NCBI GenBank assembly: GCA_027575765.1
Contig: JANBPT010000489.1
Span: 1-33,747 of the forward strand
Direction of reading: 5' to 3'
DNA length: 33,747 nt
Source: Tieghemiomyces parasiticus
Taxonomy: Eukaryota; Kickxellomycota; Dimargaritomycetes; Dimargaritales; Dimargaritaceae
The notes below the pieces were generated by a model. The model was not told where the DNA came from and did no database searches. It saw only the letters and a list, made by a program, of their open reading frames with translations. How positions within the stretch are numbered: position 1 is the stretch's first letter; the number at the start of each line of letters is the position of its first letter. The translations under genes were made by a program, and so were the position numbers. Positions 18,279 to 28,137 of the stretch are shown here, piece after piece.

Positions 18279-21200
18279 CTAGGTCTCCTCGACAGTCACC
18301 TCGTATACCTCGCCGACCTTAATCAGCAGCTGCTGGACCAGAGCGATCAACTGCGGAGGTCGCGGGTACGCCAGTAACCTTACAATCTCGGGGTACAGCG
18401 TCCGCAGCTGGCGGCGTAGCTGCGTCTTGTTCATATCGAGCACGTTCTCCAAGATGGTCAGGACCACGGGCTGCCAGGCCTGGATATGTCGCTCGGCCGT
18501 GTGCGGGTCGATACGGTTGAAATGCAAGAAAACGTTGCGCGAGAGCGGCACCAGGCGGTCCTCGACCTCCACGCCAATCAGCTGGCGTTCCGGGGTGGGG
18601 TCGGCGTACATACGGTAGAGGAGGGCAAGGGAACATTGAAGGCTGGACACCTCCTGTTTGAGGAGGGATGGCACCTGCGTCATGAACCCGCTCTCGACCA
18701 GCGCCAGACGGAGCTGGACGTCGGCATTGAATCGGCGCGCGAACTGGTACGACTTGTCCAGACAGTCCAGGATGAAGAAGAGGTGATCCGACTCGACCGC
18801 CCGGTAGATGACTGTGTTGCTATGGAATAGCTCGTCGACCGTCTCAATGAGCCGCAGTTGTAGTTTGCACTGCAGGGTGATACGACGGTACTCTTCCTGG
18901 GGGTCCGCTGCGCCGCGTGGAGCCGTGCCACTGGGCTTGCGTTGCGTCCGGGCCCCGCCGGCCCCATTGGTGGCGGCCGAGCCCTCACCGCCCAAAGTGC
19001 GGAAGGCTCCCGGGCCCGAGGTAGGCACCGATCGGCCACTGAGTTCAAACAGGACGTGGGGGACGCTGGTATTGAAGAGCGTGAGGAACATCTGGCAGAC
19101 CTTGCGCCAGGCCACGGCGTCAAACTTGGTATGGTTCTGCTCGATGAGTTCCTGGAAACACGCCGTCCCAATCTGCGCCAAAGTCTCACTCTCCTGGGTG
19201 ATGCAGACCCCGAGCAGTTCGAGAACTCCGTCGAGGGTCGGTGCCAGGGTGGCGTAGTAGTGGGTAAACAGGTCGATGAGGTTCCGAAGGGCCTTGATGA
19301 GGGTAGTCGAGAACCAAAACGTCATGTCCTCCTGGCGGCCCGTACGCAGGCCGCTCTCGGGCGATTTGAGGTCACGGAAAATAGGGTACACCACGTCCTG
19401 CAAAATGAGCGACCAAAACTCGAACGAGAAGGTCGCACCGTAGCTCTTGAGGAACTCAAACAGATAATTGAGGGCCTTGGTCCGCACCTCTAGGTCATTA
19501 CAGCTCATGATGATATCGTACATGGCGTAGAACACCGGGAACCACAGGCGGTACACGGGGTCCTCATTGGGCGGCAGGGGCGTGCTGGAAGGGGCCGTGG
19601 TCGCTGTCGTCGCAAGGGGGAGCGCAGCCCCCGGCGGGCCAGTATCGGCGGGACCCGGCCGCGGGGCGTCCCCGTCCTCGAGCCGCCCGGCCAACTTCTT
19701 GGCGCACAGGTACAGCATCTCGATGGCCTGCAGACTGGACCGCTGATGATTCGCTGATGTGCAAAACTCGGTGAGGCACAGTATGAGGTCGGGGAAACTG
19801 CCGAGAGTCATGAGTTCGTGGAACCGCTCTCGACACACCTCGCGCAGAATCTCAAAGGCCATGATAACGATGGGCTCGCTGGGCTCGCGGGCGGCAGTAG
19901 ACAGGACCGACAGGATGGTCTTCCAACCGGACCGGATCTGGTCGCTGCGCGAACGGACGATATGCTGGAGGCACCGCAGCACCATATCCTTCACGGACAC
20001 GTCGGGGCTGTTCTCTAAAATAAAGTGGAAGGGCCGCAAAAAGTCCTTTTGGAACTTGAAGTGCGCCAGCTCCTCCTTCTCCAGAAACTTGACGGAGAGC
20101 TGGCGAAGGGAATCGAGCGCAAAGAAACCCACTTGGACGTTCGGGTGACACCCAACCTGGTTAAAATGGTCACCCAGGATCGCCCACACGTTCGACCATT
20201 CCATACGGATACGGTTCATGTTGTAGTAGGAAATCTCCACAATCTTTTGGAGACTGTAGAGTCGTGGCCGATCCTCGCCGCCAAAGGTCGAGTTTTGAAT
20301 CTCCTCCCAGGACACGATACTCAACGCCCGCACAAATTCCACGATCCCCGCGCCCGACAACTTGACACTAGATGTGAAAATGCGGTCCACCGCCACCACC
20401 AGGCTCTGCGATTGGGCGTCTAGGCGGGAAAGATCGGCCAGTTGCAGTGACTTATTGATCTGGTTGGGGCGACCCTTCGGTCGAGGGGCCACTAGGACCG
20501 AGCGGCGGCGGAAGGTGTCCTGGGATCGGGTACGGCCGAGCTGACCGGCCGTCGTGGCCGCGCCTTGCTGCTGCTGGGAGGCCGGATGGGCGGCGGGGAG
20601 GGGCCGGCCGCGGTCGGCTCCGGGGCTACCCGGGGCGGTGGTCCCCTGGGCGGTCGCGAGGACCGCGGTGTTTGCGGTAGCGGCGGTGTCCGGGGCGGGC
20701 GGTAACAGTAAAGTGTGGGGCATGTGGCCGTGTCCACCATCACTGATCAGCTGGAGACGTTCCAGCTGCGACACGCACGTCAGGACATCGAGCCAGGATT
20801 GGTTCAGGTTGTTTCCGTCGACGGCGGCGATGTCAAGGAGGGCCTTGATGGCTTCGATGTTCTTGGGCCGCATCTCCATGAGGTCAGCCAGGACGGTGAA
20901 CTTGGCGAGGGTGGACACGAAGGCGTCCCTTTCGAGGGCCAGGTCAAACGTGGCGGCAATGTGGATAGCGTGGCGGAAACTTTCGAGGCACAGCCGGATA
21001 ATGTCCGGGTCGTCTGTCTCCTGCGACGGCCCGCTCACACCAGCCAAGAGGGGCATCCACGCCGTCTCAAACATGGGGCGTACGTGTTCAATGTGCGACG
21101 CGCGGTAGAAAAGGTTAAGCTCGTTAGCAATGTCCAGCCGCGAACGTGTCCGCAAAATTTCGCGGATGAGGGCTTCACCCTTGTTGGCCATCTCGCGAGA

Positions 21201-24200
21201 TAGGCTGGCGAAGGCCTCATAGGGGGTCGGCCGGCCGCGGAACACGTCGAGCGCGGTGGTTAGGCCCATGGTGCCCGACGCCCCGCCGCCGCTGTCACCA
21301 CCGCCGTTTGCCGTCAGGAGGGGGTCGTGCTCGTCCTTGAGCACAATTTCGTCGCGTTGGATTTCATCGTAGATAGCGTGGAGGTATTCTTCAGGCAGAT
21401 CGGCATTGTCGTTGATCCCCCGGTTGTTCTTGACAAAGTCCAGCTTGGTCATGCGGTGCTTAACCTGCGGGTTGTGGAGGTCGGTGTTGAGCAAGATCAC
21501 CGAGTACGCCAAGACGTAGGCCGTGTCCGCGTTGGCGAAGGTCTCGGTATTTCCCTCCACGTAGCGCTCGGCAAACTTTAGCATGAAGCGGTCAATCTTC
21601 TGCGACTCGCCGGGCAGCCGGAAATCCTGCAGGAACGCGCGCAGGGCCGTCACGAAGGGCAGGTTGACGAATGAAATATCATCCACAAAGGCGTGCATGA
21701 TGGCGATGTTCTCAGCGTCGCCCTCGCCGAGGTACTCGCCCAGCATTGTCTTGTTGATACCCTCAGTGTTCCGCAGGAATTGCGCGATGGTCACCGGGGA
21801 CCGATCCGGTATGAGCCCCGAGGTGAGCAGGGCCTGGATGCCCTTTTTAGGTTTCCAGTTAAAAAGGCGTACCCCGTCGGCCAACTGCTGTTTGCGCTGC
21901 TTAATGACGCGTAGCTGGCCCGGGTCGTCAGTCTGGGCGTTCCCGTTGACGCCTCCCGCCGCTACAGGGACCGGGGTGCCCCCACCGGACGGCGAGGACA
22001 GGTTACCCAGGGAGCCGCGGGACCGGAGGTTCGTCTCACTTGCCTGGGAGGGAGGTCGGGTGGGATCATCCCTATCCGTGCCGACCGCCGGCGGCTGCTG
22101 CTGCTGTTGAACCTCAGCGGCCAGGGCGGCCTGCGCCTCGGCACCGCGGTTGATCCAAGTGACCAGGGACCGGAGGATGGCAGCGAGGGCCTCAACGGCT
22201 TGACATTTGAGCGAGTAGTCGTCCGGGAGGAGATACTCCTTGTGCGCCGTCAGGGCGGCGGTGACGGCCGTGGTGGTCAAGGGCGGAGGCAATGTGGCCT
22301 GGCCGGGGGCACCGCCGGGAGTGTGCGGTAGGAACATGGAGGCCGCCAGAATATATTGGTTGCCAGGTCCGCCGCGCGCATTGGATGTCGCATTGCTGCC
22401 GTTGGCCGCCGACTGACTCGCCACGGTCCCACCGGCCGTCCCGGACATCGCACTGCCGGAAGCCAGCTTGGAACACGTGTTGACGAGCCGCTCATACAGG
22501 TTGAGGTTGGAGTCCGGCGCACAGTCATAGTTAAGGTAGATTTCAATCAGGGCCTGGGGGTCGTGGCAGATCTGGAGCAGACACTGGAGCAGACAACTGC
22601 GCTGAAGGTAAGCCGCGTGCCGCATCTCCACGGTGGGTAGGATGATCTCGCGGAACAGAACCTCGATCTCCTTGCGCAGGTACTTGCGTAGGCTGGTCAA
22701 CACTCGGCTCAGGATGGCTAGGCTCACTTCAAAGACGCCAAAATCGGTGGAAACTAGGTTACGGTTCAGGCTGAGCGTGAGATACTCCTTGACCACGCCC
22801 ACGAAGGGGATGGTCACGAAGTCGCCCCCATGGTCACCTGGCGGGGCCAGGCGGTCAACGTCCGGCAAAGAGGGTCGGCCTTCCAGGTCGGCCGACGTGG
22901 GGCGGGGTACCGGCACGCCGGGTGCTCCGTCGCCGCCGTCCACCGACGCGGTTTCGATTCGGCCGGCCCCGGTTCGCAGAGCCACGCCGACCTGGGTGAA
23001 CACGTCGAGGTGAGCGGCCAGTACGATTTGAATCAGGTGTAGGGCCAACAGGCGGGACCGCAGTGACAGGATGCGAATGTCAGCGTAGTGCTCGTTGGAC
23101 ATGTTTTTCATCGACAGCTTACACAGGGCCCGAAACAGACTTAGGGCATCGCGAACCGCCTGTTCGTTACCCGGAGGCGGCGGGGGTGGCATCGGGGTCC
23201 TCTCCTCAGCCAGGCCCGGCGAGGGCGCCGCGGAGACCCCGGGTGAGAAGTAGCCCGAGTCAGAACGGCCCCGGACGGGGTCCACGACGACGACTCGGCC
23301 AAACACCAAGTGCACAATCTGACTCATTGTCCCCTGGGCTAGGGTCTGGTTGGCCTCGCTCCGGGATAGAAGATAAATGTTGTATACAGTCCTCACCGCC
23401 TTGAGCAAGGCGGTCTGGTGGAGCTGGTGATCCGGGATGGGAGACACGCAGGACACGGCGGCCAGGATGGCCTTGATGACCTGGAGCTGTACTTTATCGT
23501 CGGTAATCTCGCTCACGAAGCAGTCGCAGACAATGTCCACCAGTTGGTCCAGGATGCCCGGGGCGTCCTCAGCGCCGAGCGGTGACGGGGGTACGTCAGA
23601 TTGCGGGGTGCGGACCGTCGAGGTCTCAAAGAAGCGATAGGAAATGAGCTTCTCGATGCAATCGAGGGCGATGATTAGCACCGGCGTGCTCTCGGTGGCG
23701 CAGGCGAGGCGGAGCGGGGTGAGAAATAACTCATCGGCCGGAGCCTGCCCGGTCCCGGTCCCGGCGGCCTCGCCCTTGAGGTGTTCCAACGCCTGGGTCA
23801 GGGCTTCGCGCAACTTCTTGTCCCGCTTGCCCTCGCGGGTCTTTAGCAGGCGTTCAAAATCATTGACGATGAAGAACTGGACGGAGGCTAGCGAAGAGGT
23901 GCCCGTAGAGAAAGTGGTATTAACGGTACTCATTGAGTCGGTGCGGGTGTTGCGTGTGGGCCTGGAGGGACCGTCGGCCAGCGCGGCGGCGGCGGCAGCT
24001 GCGGTAACAGCAGGGCTAGGAGCGGTGGACTCATCTGCTTCCGTCGGCTGCGAACGGGGTTCCGGGCCAGATGGGGCCTCGGCGGTCGTCTGATCGGCCG
24101 GAACCTCCCCGCCGTCCACTGTATTCGGCTTGGAAGTCGACCGGGTCAGTTCTGAAGCGGATCCGTCGGCCGGTGGGCTATCGGAGGTGACAGGGTCGAC

Positions 24201-24686
24201 TGGGGTCTGGTCGTCACCAGCAGGTACTGAAACGGTGTCTGGCTCTGCGGGAGTGGTGGACGAATTGTCCACGCCGGCCGTCGGGGAGGGCTGGGGCTCC
24301 GTCAGGGCCCGCCTATCGTCTACCTCAGGGTCAGTCCCCACGGTGGGCTCGTCGTCTGGAGCGGCAGGGCTGGGTGGGGAATCCGTGGAGCCGGTTTCCC
24401 GGGCTGCCGGCGCCGGGGGGTCTGTTGTATCGGATTCAGGTACCGGGGACGACGCCACGGGTCGCTCGTCTTGAGACGCAACCAAGGCTACGGGCGAATG
24501 TGACCGTGACTTGGACTCGGTGGTGGCGTTGGGCTCATCGTCGGACACGGCAGAAAGGTCGTCAGTCTCGCGGGATGGTATAGAGCTGCTGGTATGGAAG
24601 GAATCCGCGTCAGACGGCGTCAAGGGCACGTCGGTGGCTTCGGCGGCAGGCGGATCGTGACCTACGACAGGTTGGAGGTCGGCCAT
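18279..24686 (-). CDS. SEC7: Sec7/BIG-type guanine nucleotide exchange factor for Arf
   Basis: Activates Arf GTPases at the trans-Golgi, driving coat recruitment. One uninterrupted exon encodes about 2,135 residues, similar to yeast Sec7. A Ser/Thr/Pro/Asp/Glu-rich, probably disordered N-terminus (1 to about 255) is followed by the DCB region (from FFIVNDFERLLK, about 268). The HUS region has NYDCAPDSNLNLYERL near 720. The Sec7 catalytic domain is at about 935-1120 (RLFNWKPKKGIQALL to YDEIQRDEIVLKDEHDP), with the glutamic finger Glu1027 in FRLPGESQKIDR. HDS helical repeats extend to the C-terminus. Gln runs occur near 867 and 1372. I start at the ATG at 24686 (MADLQPVVG). An in-frame ATG at 24983 would add 99 residues rich in Arg, His, Cys and Pro, unlike the acidic tail that follows, so that part looks like leader. 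ARL1 lies just upstream on the same strand. Confidence 0.94.
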   Translation of the reverse strand: MADLQPVVGHDPPAAEATDVPLTPSDADSFHTSSSIPSRETDDLSAVSDDEPNATTESKSRSHSPVALVASQDERPVASSPVPESDTTDPPAPAARETGSTDSPPSPAAPDDEPTVGTDPEVDDRRALTEPQPSPTAGVDNSSTTPAEPDTVSVPAGDDQTPVDPVTSDSPPADGSASELTRSTSKPNTVDGGEVPADQTTAEAPSGPEPRSQPTEADESTAPSPAVTAAAAAAALADGPSRPTRNTRTDSMSTVNTTFSTGTSSLASVQFFIVNDFERLLKTREGKRDKKLREALTQALEHLKGEAAGTGTGQAPADELFLTPLRLACATESTPVLIIALDCIEKLISYRFFETSTVRTPQSDVPPSPLGAEDAPGILDQLVDIVCDCFVSEITDDKVQLQVIKAILAAVSCVSPIPDHQLHQTALLKAVRTVYNIYLLSRSEANQTLAQGTMSQIVHLVFGRVVVVDPVRGRSDSGYFSPGVSAAPSPGLAEERTPMPPPPPPGNEQAVRDALSLFRALCKLSMKNMSNEHYADIRILSLRSRLLALHLIQIVLAAHLDVFTQVGVALRTGAGRIETASVDGGDGAPGVPVPRPTSADLEGRPSLPDVDRLAPPGDHGGDFVTIPFVGVVKEYLTLSLNRNLVSTDFGVFEVSLAILSRVLTSLRKYLRKEIEVLFREIILPTVEMRHAAYLQRSCLLQCLLQICHDPQALIEIYLNYDCAPDSNLNLYERLVNTCSKLASGSAMSGTAGGTVASQSAANGSNATSNARGGPGNQYILAASMFLPHTPGGAPGQATLPPPLTTTAVTAALTAHKEYLLPDDYSLKCQAVEALAAILRSLVTWINRGAEAQAALAAEVQQQQQPPAVGTDRDDPTRPPSQASETNLRSRGSLGNLSSPSGGGTPVPVAAGGVNGNAQTDDPGQLRVIKQRKQQLADGVRLFNWKPKKGIQALLTSGLIPDRSPVTIAQFLRNTEGINKTMLGEYLGEGDAENIAIMHAFVDDISFVNLPFVTALRAFLQDFRLPGESQKIDRFMLKFAERYVEGNTETFANADTAYVLAYSVILLNTDLHNPQVKHRMTKLDFVKNNRGINDNADLPEEYLHAIYDEIQRDEIVLKDEHDPLLTANGGGDSGGGASGTMGLTTALDVFRGRPTPYEAFASLSREMANKGEALIREILRTRSRLDIANELNLFYRASHIEHVRPMFETAWMPLLAGVSGPSQETDDPDIIRLCLESFRHAIHIAATFDLALERDAFVSTLAKFTVLADLMEMRPKNIEAIKALLDIAAVDGNNLNQSWLDVLTCVSQLERLQLISDGGHGHMPHTLLLPPAPDTAATANTAVLATAQGTTAPGSPGADRGRPLPAAHPASQQQQGAATTAGQLGRTRSQDTFRRRSVLVAPRPKGRPNQINKSLQLADLSRLDAQSQSLVVAVDRIFTSSVKLSGAGIVEFVRALSIVSWEEIQNSTFGGEDRPRLYSLQKIVEISYYNMNRIRMEWSNVWAILGDHFNQVGCHPNVQVGFFALDSLRQLSVKFLEKEELAHFKFQKDFLRPFHFILENSPDVSVKDMVLRCLQHIVRSRSDQIRSGWKTILSVLSTAAREPSEPIVIMAFEILREVCRERFHELMTLGSFPDLILCLTEFCTSANHQRSSLQAIEMLYLCAKKLAGRLEDGDAPRPGPADTGPPGAALPLATTATTAPSSTPLPPNEDPVYRLWFPVFYAMYDIIMSCNDLEVRTKALNYLFEFLKSYGATFSFEFWSLILQDVVYPIFRDLKSPESGLRTGRQEDMTFWFSTTLIKALRNLIDLFTHYYATLAPTLDGVLELLGVCITQESETLAQIGTACFQELIEQNHTKFDAVAWRKVCQMFLTLFNTSVPHVLFELSGRSVPTSGPGAFRTLGGEGSAATNGAGGARTQRKPSGTAPRGAADPQEEYRRITLQCKLQLRLIETVDELFHSNTVIYRAVESDHLFFILDCLDKSYQFARRFNADVQLRLALVESGFMTQVPSLLKQEVSSLQCSLALLYRMYADPTPERQLIGVEVEDRLVPLSRNVFLHFNRIDPHTAERHIQAWQPVVLTILENVLDMNKTQLRRQLRTLYPEIVRLLAYPRPPQLIALVQQLLIKVGEVYEVTVEET

Positions 24687-25766
24687 GAGAATGGGGCAGG
24701 ATGAGGATGAGCACTGGTGAGGTAAAAAAAGATGGGGGCGATGGCGTCGTGATTCGGAACGGGGTGTGTGACAGACGGCACAATGTCGACGGTGTGCTGG
24801 GCGCAGACAAGTAGAATTATACTGAAGGGGTCGAGTTGGCGGGGATGAAAATGGCAGGCACACGCCGATGACCTGGTTGGGACAAGGATAACGATGACCG
24901 AAAGACAGATGGGTAGACGACAGCTGACGGTTTTTGAAAGTGGTGACGGGGAGGATGTCTGCCCCCCCCCCCGGACTTGGCATGGCTTCCTCCCCGCCAC
25001 TGTCAGGTACGGCAGGTCAGAGCGGTGCCAGCAGGGGGCGACACGTTGACAGGCCTGTCACGCTTGCTGTGTACGCCGGCCCTGCCATCCGCAATTGATA
25101 AATGTGAAACAGGGCTGGTTGACCCTGCCTGGCAAAGTTTAAGGACAGGCGGCCGACGCAGTCGGGATAGTCCGGCCCGCATGCCTTGAACACCGTTGCT
25201 TTATTCCACAGCCTAATTGGCCCCCCCCCCTCTACTATCCTTCATATGCTTCACAGCCAAATGGTAGCTGAGCACCCTCCCAGAGCAGCGTTTCATGGGA
25301 CGCCGACTTGGGGGGCCTTGTCTGGATGCCACGGTTACTACTTTGGCACCCAGACAGACTGTACGGTCAAATGTCGTGTCCGTTGGTGGTGAAGCCCAGC
25401 AACCAGCGTGCCGAGAGGCCCAAACACGATAAAGTTTTGGCGATAAAAGATGTGCGACATTGACACGGCGGGAAGTATTTATTGAAGAGGGCGAGGTGCA
25501 GTTGGGCTTTGAAAAATGCCAGGCGTTTTCGATCGCAACATGCAGGGATCGGACGCGACAAAGCGCGAGGAAGGCAGGATACGTACACGACATGTGAAGG
25601 TACAAACTCGATGTGATGTAGGGAAGGGAGAGGTAGGTGGTAGGGATCCTACACGAGAAACGGTTAAGGCGACACGAATAGGTCGAAACATGTAGAGGGG
25701 ATCCGCTTAGAATACCCAGTTCATCTGAGGTTCTAAAGAAGGAAAGTGGATCAGTAACGTCCGGGT
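24687..25766. other. Spacer between ARL1 and SEC7 (SEC7 leader and promoter)
   Basis: About 1.1 kb. It includes the in-frame extension upstream of SEC7 (to 24983), C-runs at 24962-24972 and 25221-25230, and a 130-codon minus-strand frame (25213-25605) without recognisable motifs. No RNA gene seen. Confidence 0.5.
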
Positions 25767-26746
25767 CTATTTAGCACCGGGTGAAATGGAGTTGACGAGC
25801 CTGTGGGGGGGGGTGGACCGAGAGCAGATATGGGAGGGTTCATGTCGTGTGCCAGGGATTAGTAAAGGGGTTGATCGTTGTGGGTAGTTATAATGTAGGC
25901 CGATGCCAAAGGTCCAAAAAAACCTCCACCGGGGTCGATGGCACTCGGCCATTCCAGCCACCTCCTGGTCTTTGAAAACTTACCAATCGAGGCCTTCCTC
26001 CAGGCCCTCACCCTTGACAGCGCTTGTTTTGTAGATGGCCCACTGCCGGTCCCGCAGGCGGCTCAGGCCGAGACTCTCGGAAACCTCGGCGGGAGTCATC
26101 GCGTTGGGTTGGTCCTGCTTATTGGCAAATACAAGCAGGACGGCATCACGCAGTTCCTCCTCCTCCATCATGGTGATGAGCTCGTCCCGGCTGGTACCGA
26201 TTCGGTCCCGGTCAGCGCTGTCCACCACATAAATGATGGCGTCGGTGTTGGCGTAGTAGCACCGCCAGTAGGGCCGGATGCTGGTCTGGCCGCCCAGGTC
26301 CCACACCTGGAACTTCAGGTTCTTGTAGGCCACCGTTTCCACGTTGAACCCGATAGTTGGGATGGTCGACACGACCTCGCCCAGCTGCATGCGGTACAAT
26401 ATCGTCGTCTTGCCCGCACCGTCCAGTCCCAGAATGAGGATGCGGACCTCGCGTTCACCCCATAGCCGGCTGAACGTCTTGGCGAAGATTTGGCCTGAAC
26501 GGGAGAGACGTATGTAGGGTGCGGAAAGGAGAGCAACGACAAGGGCCGGCCGTGGGCACACAGGTGAAATTATGCAACAAGTTAGAGAAAGGTGAAGTGT
26601 GAGAGGCACGCTGATGCCACAGCGGCCCTTACCATCGCTTCAAGGTGAGGTCTAACCCATCCACGACTAACGCGGACACCGGGACTGGACGCCGGGGCTA
26701 CGGATTCACTGCCCTGAAGGCGAAACGGTCGGCAGTTCTTACCCAT
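25767..26746 (-). CDS. ARL1: Arl1 small GTPase (Arf-like), three coding exons
   Basis: An N-myristoylated Arf-like GTPase that acts at the trans-Golgi, recruiting GRIP-domain golgins and aiding Sec7/BIG recruitment. Exons: 26743-26746 (only ATGG), 25984-26494 and 25767-25800; introns are 248 nt (GTAAGA...TTCAG) and 183 nt (GTAAGT...CACAG). The product has 182 residues, the family length, and starts [14 protein letters not shown] with Gly2 for myristoylation. The P-loop is GLDGAGKT (24-31). Switch 1 has Thr48 in TIPTIGFN, switch 2 is WDLGGQ (66-71), NKQD is at 126-129 and SAVKG at 159-163. [19 protein letters not shown] is typical of Arl1 rather than Arf1. It ends [15 protein letters not shown] gene model without the 4-nt exon would lose the myristoylation site. 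Confidence 0.95.
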
Positions 26747-28137
26747 GGCGAGTTAGGTGGACTATGGCGGGTAGGAATTACTGGTCTGTCAATAGAATGA
26801 TGAGAGGGCCCCGTTGACGATAAGCACGCAGTCGGGAAACAACTGGCCGAGGAGAATGGATGGAGCTGGTGGAAATGAGCAACACGGGAGTGTAGCGTAG
26901 TTATGAGGAAGTGATGGGGTAAGCGGGGGTGGCATGGGTGCCTTGAACTAAGCCATGAGCAGAACGGGGATGGCCTCAACAGATAGATGTGGTCTGGACA
27001 TCGTGACCGTAGGAATCAGCTGGCTACACGCCGCAGTGCTCAGACCGCTCGGCCCTCCATTCTCTGAGTTCAAAATGGCCGAGGGCCCCCCTCTCCAGCA
27101 ACTCTCCACCCATAGGAAGAGAAGACCAAGCCAAGACGGGACAATCCTTAGCACCTTCCCCCGCGCACTGTTTATCCGACCCACAGTGCCCTTTATCGCC
27201 TGTCTCTGGTGAGCTTGGTAACTTACGTAATAGCGCATATTACCCACAGATACCGACAGATCGAGGAAGGGGACTGCGCTCGACATCAGCAAGGAAAATT
27301 ATTAGGCGCCTGGACCATTTGACAACCGCATCCTTTTTGGTCGGCTACCATCATGCCCAATAGGGACGCATGGTCAAAGCTGAACATTGCAACTTAGATG
27401 GCTCTAAAGCGAAACCTCCGACAGGCTCGGGGCTACGGCTTGGTACTCGGACGGCTATTGCCAGTGAAGGACCCTCACCATGGCACCGGCTAATGGCCCT
27501 TGATCAAGTCTAATTCAGCCGGCGCCAGAAGAGTTCGTTAATCCCCTCCTTCCAAGGCCACACTGGCAGGGGTCCCGGAGATTGTAGATAATGCTAGTGA
27601 AGATGTTAAAATGCGGTCCTTTTTAGGACCACCCTACGGGTGGCGTCTAATCTGGTCGAAAATCGTTGGACTTAGACCTGTTGACGGACGTTGGTTACTT
27701 ATAAAAAAGGTGACGGGTCAAGTAGGGTATTCAAGGGATAGACCGTTTCCCGCAGGACAACATCCGTCATTCAAGTCTACCATGCCCCAATGTAAAGCCT
27801 CAGCCACCCAACCGAAGGCAAGCCCTAGAAGAATAGGGACGGAGGCGCCAGTCCAAAAGGGGCGTCGTCCAACAGATAAAGATGATTCGCAGTGCTGGAA
27901 AAGGATAATATGTATAAGGAATACAGGTGGTAAGTAGAGGAGTGATCAGAGATGTCACAGCTGACCGCACCAGTAGTTTTGGGCATGACACGATTCATCC
28001 GGCGACCCAACCTGCTTGGCAATACCAAGGCTCATTTTCGGTTTTGAAATCTGGGGGTGCCAACTTCAACGGACATATATAGCATTTTTTAGGGAGGGGG
28101 GAGATGTCATGCCTTATATTTTGACTGGTAGTACCTT
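26747..28137. other. Gene-free spacer between CLPTM1-family gene and ARL1
   Basis: About 1.4 kb with the ARL1 promoter and the 3' side of the CLPTM1-family gene. A 12-nt ATG-plus-donor sequence at 27227-27238 (-) is noted as a finding. Several short frames exist; none is recognisable and no RNA gene was seen. Confidence 0.5.

Noticed and set aside
25213..25605. 130-codon minus-strand open frame between ARL1 and SEC7
   Set aside because: No conserved motif, no good start context and no support from neighbours.
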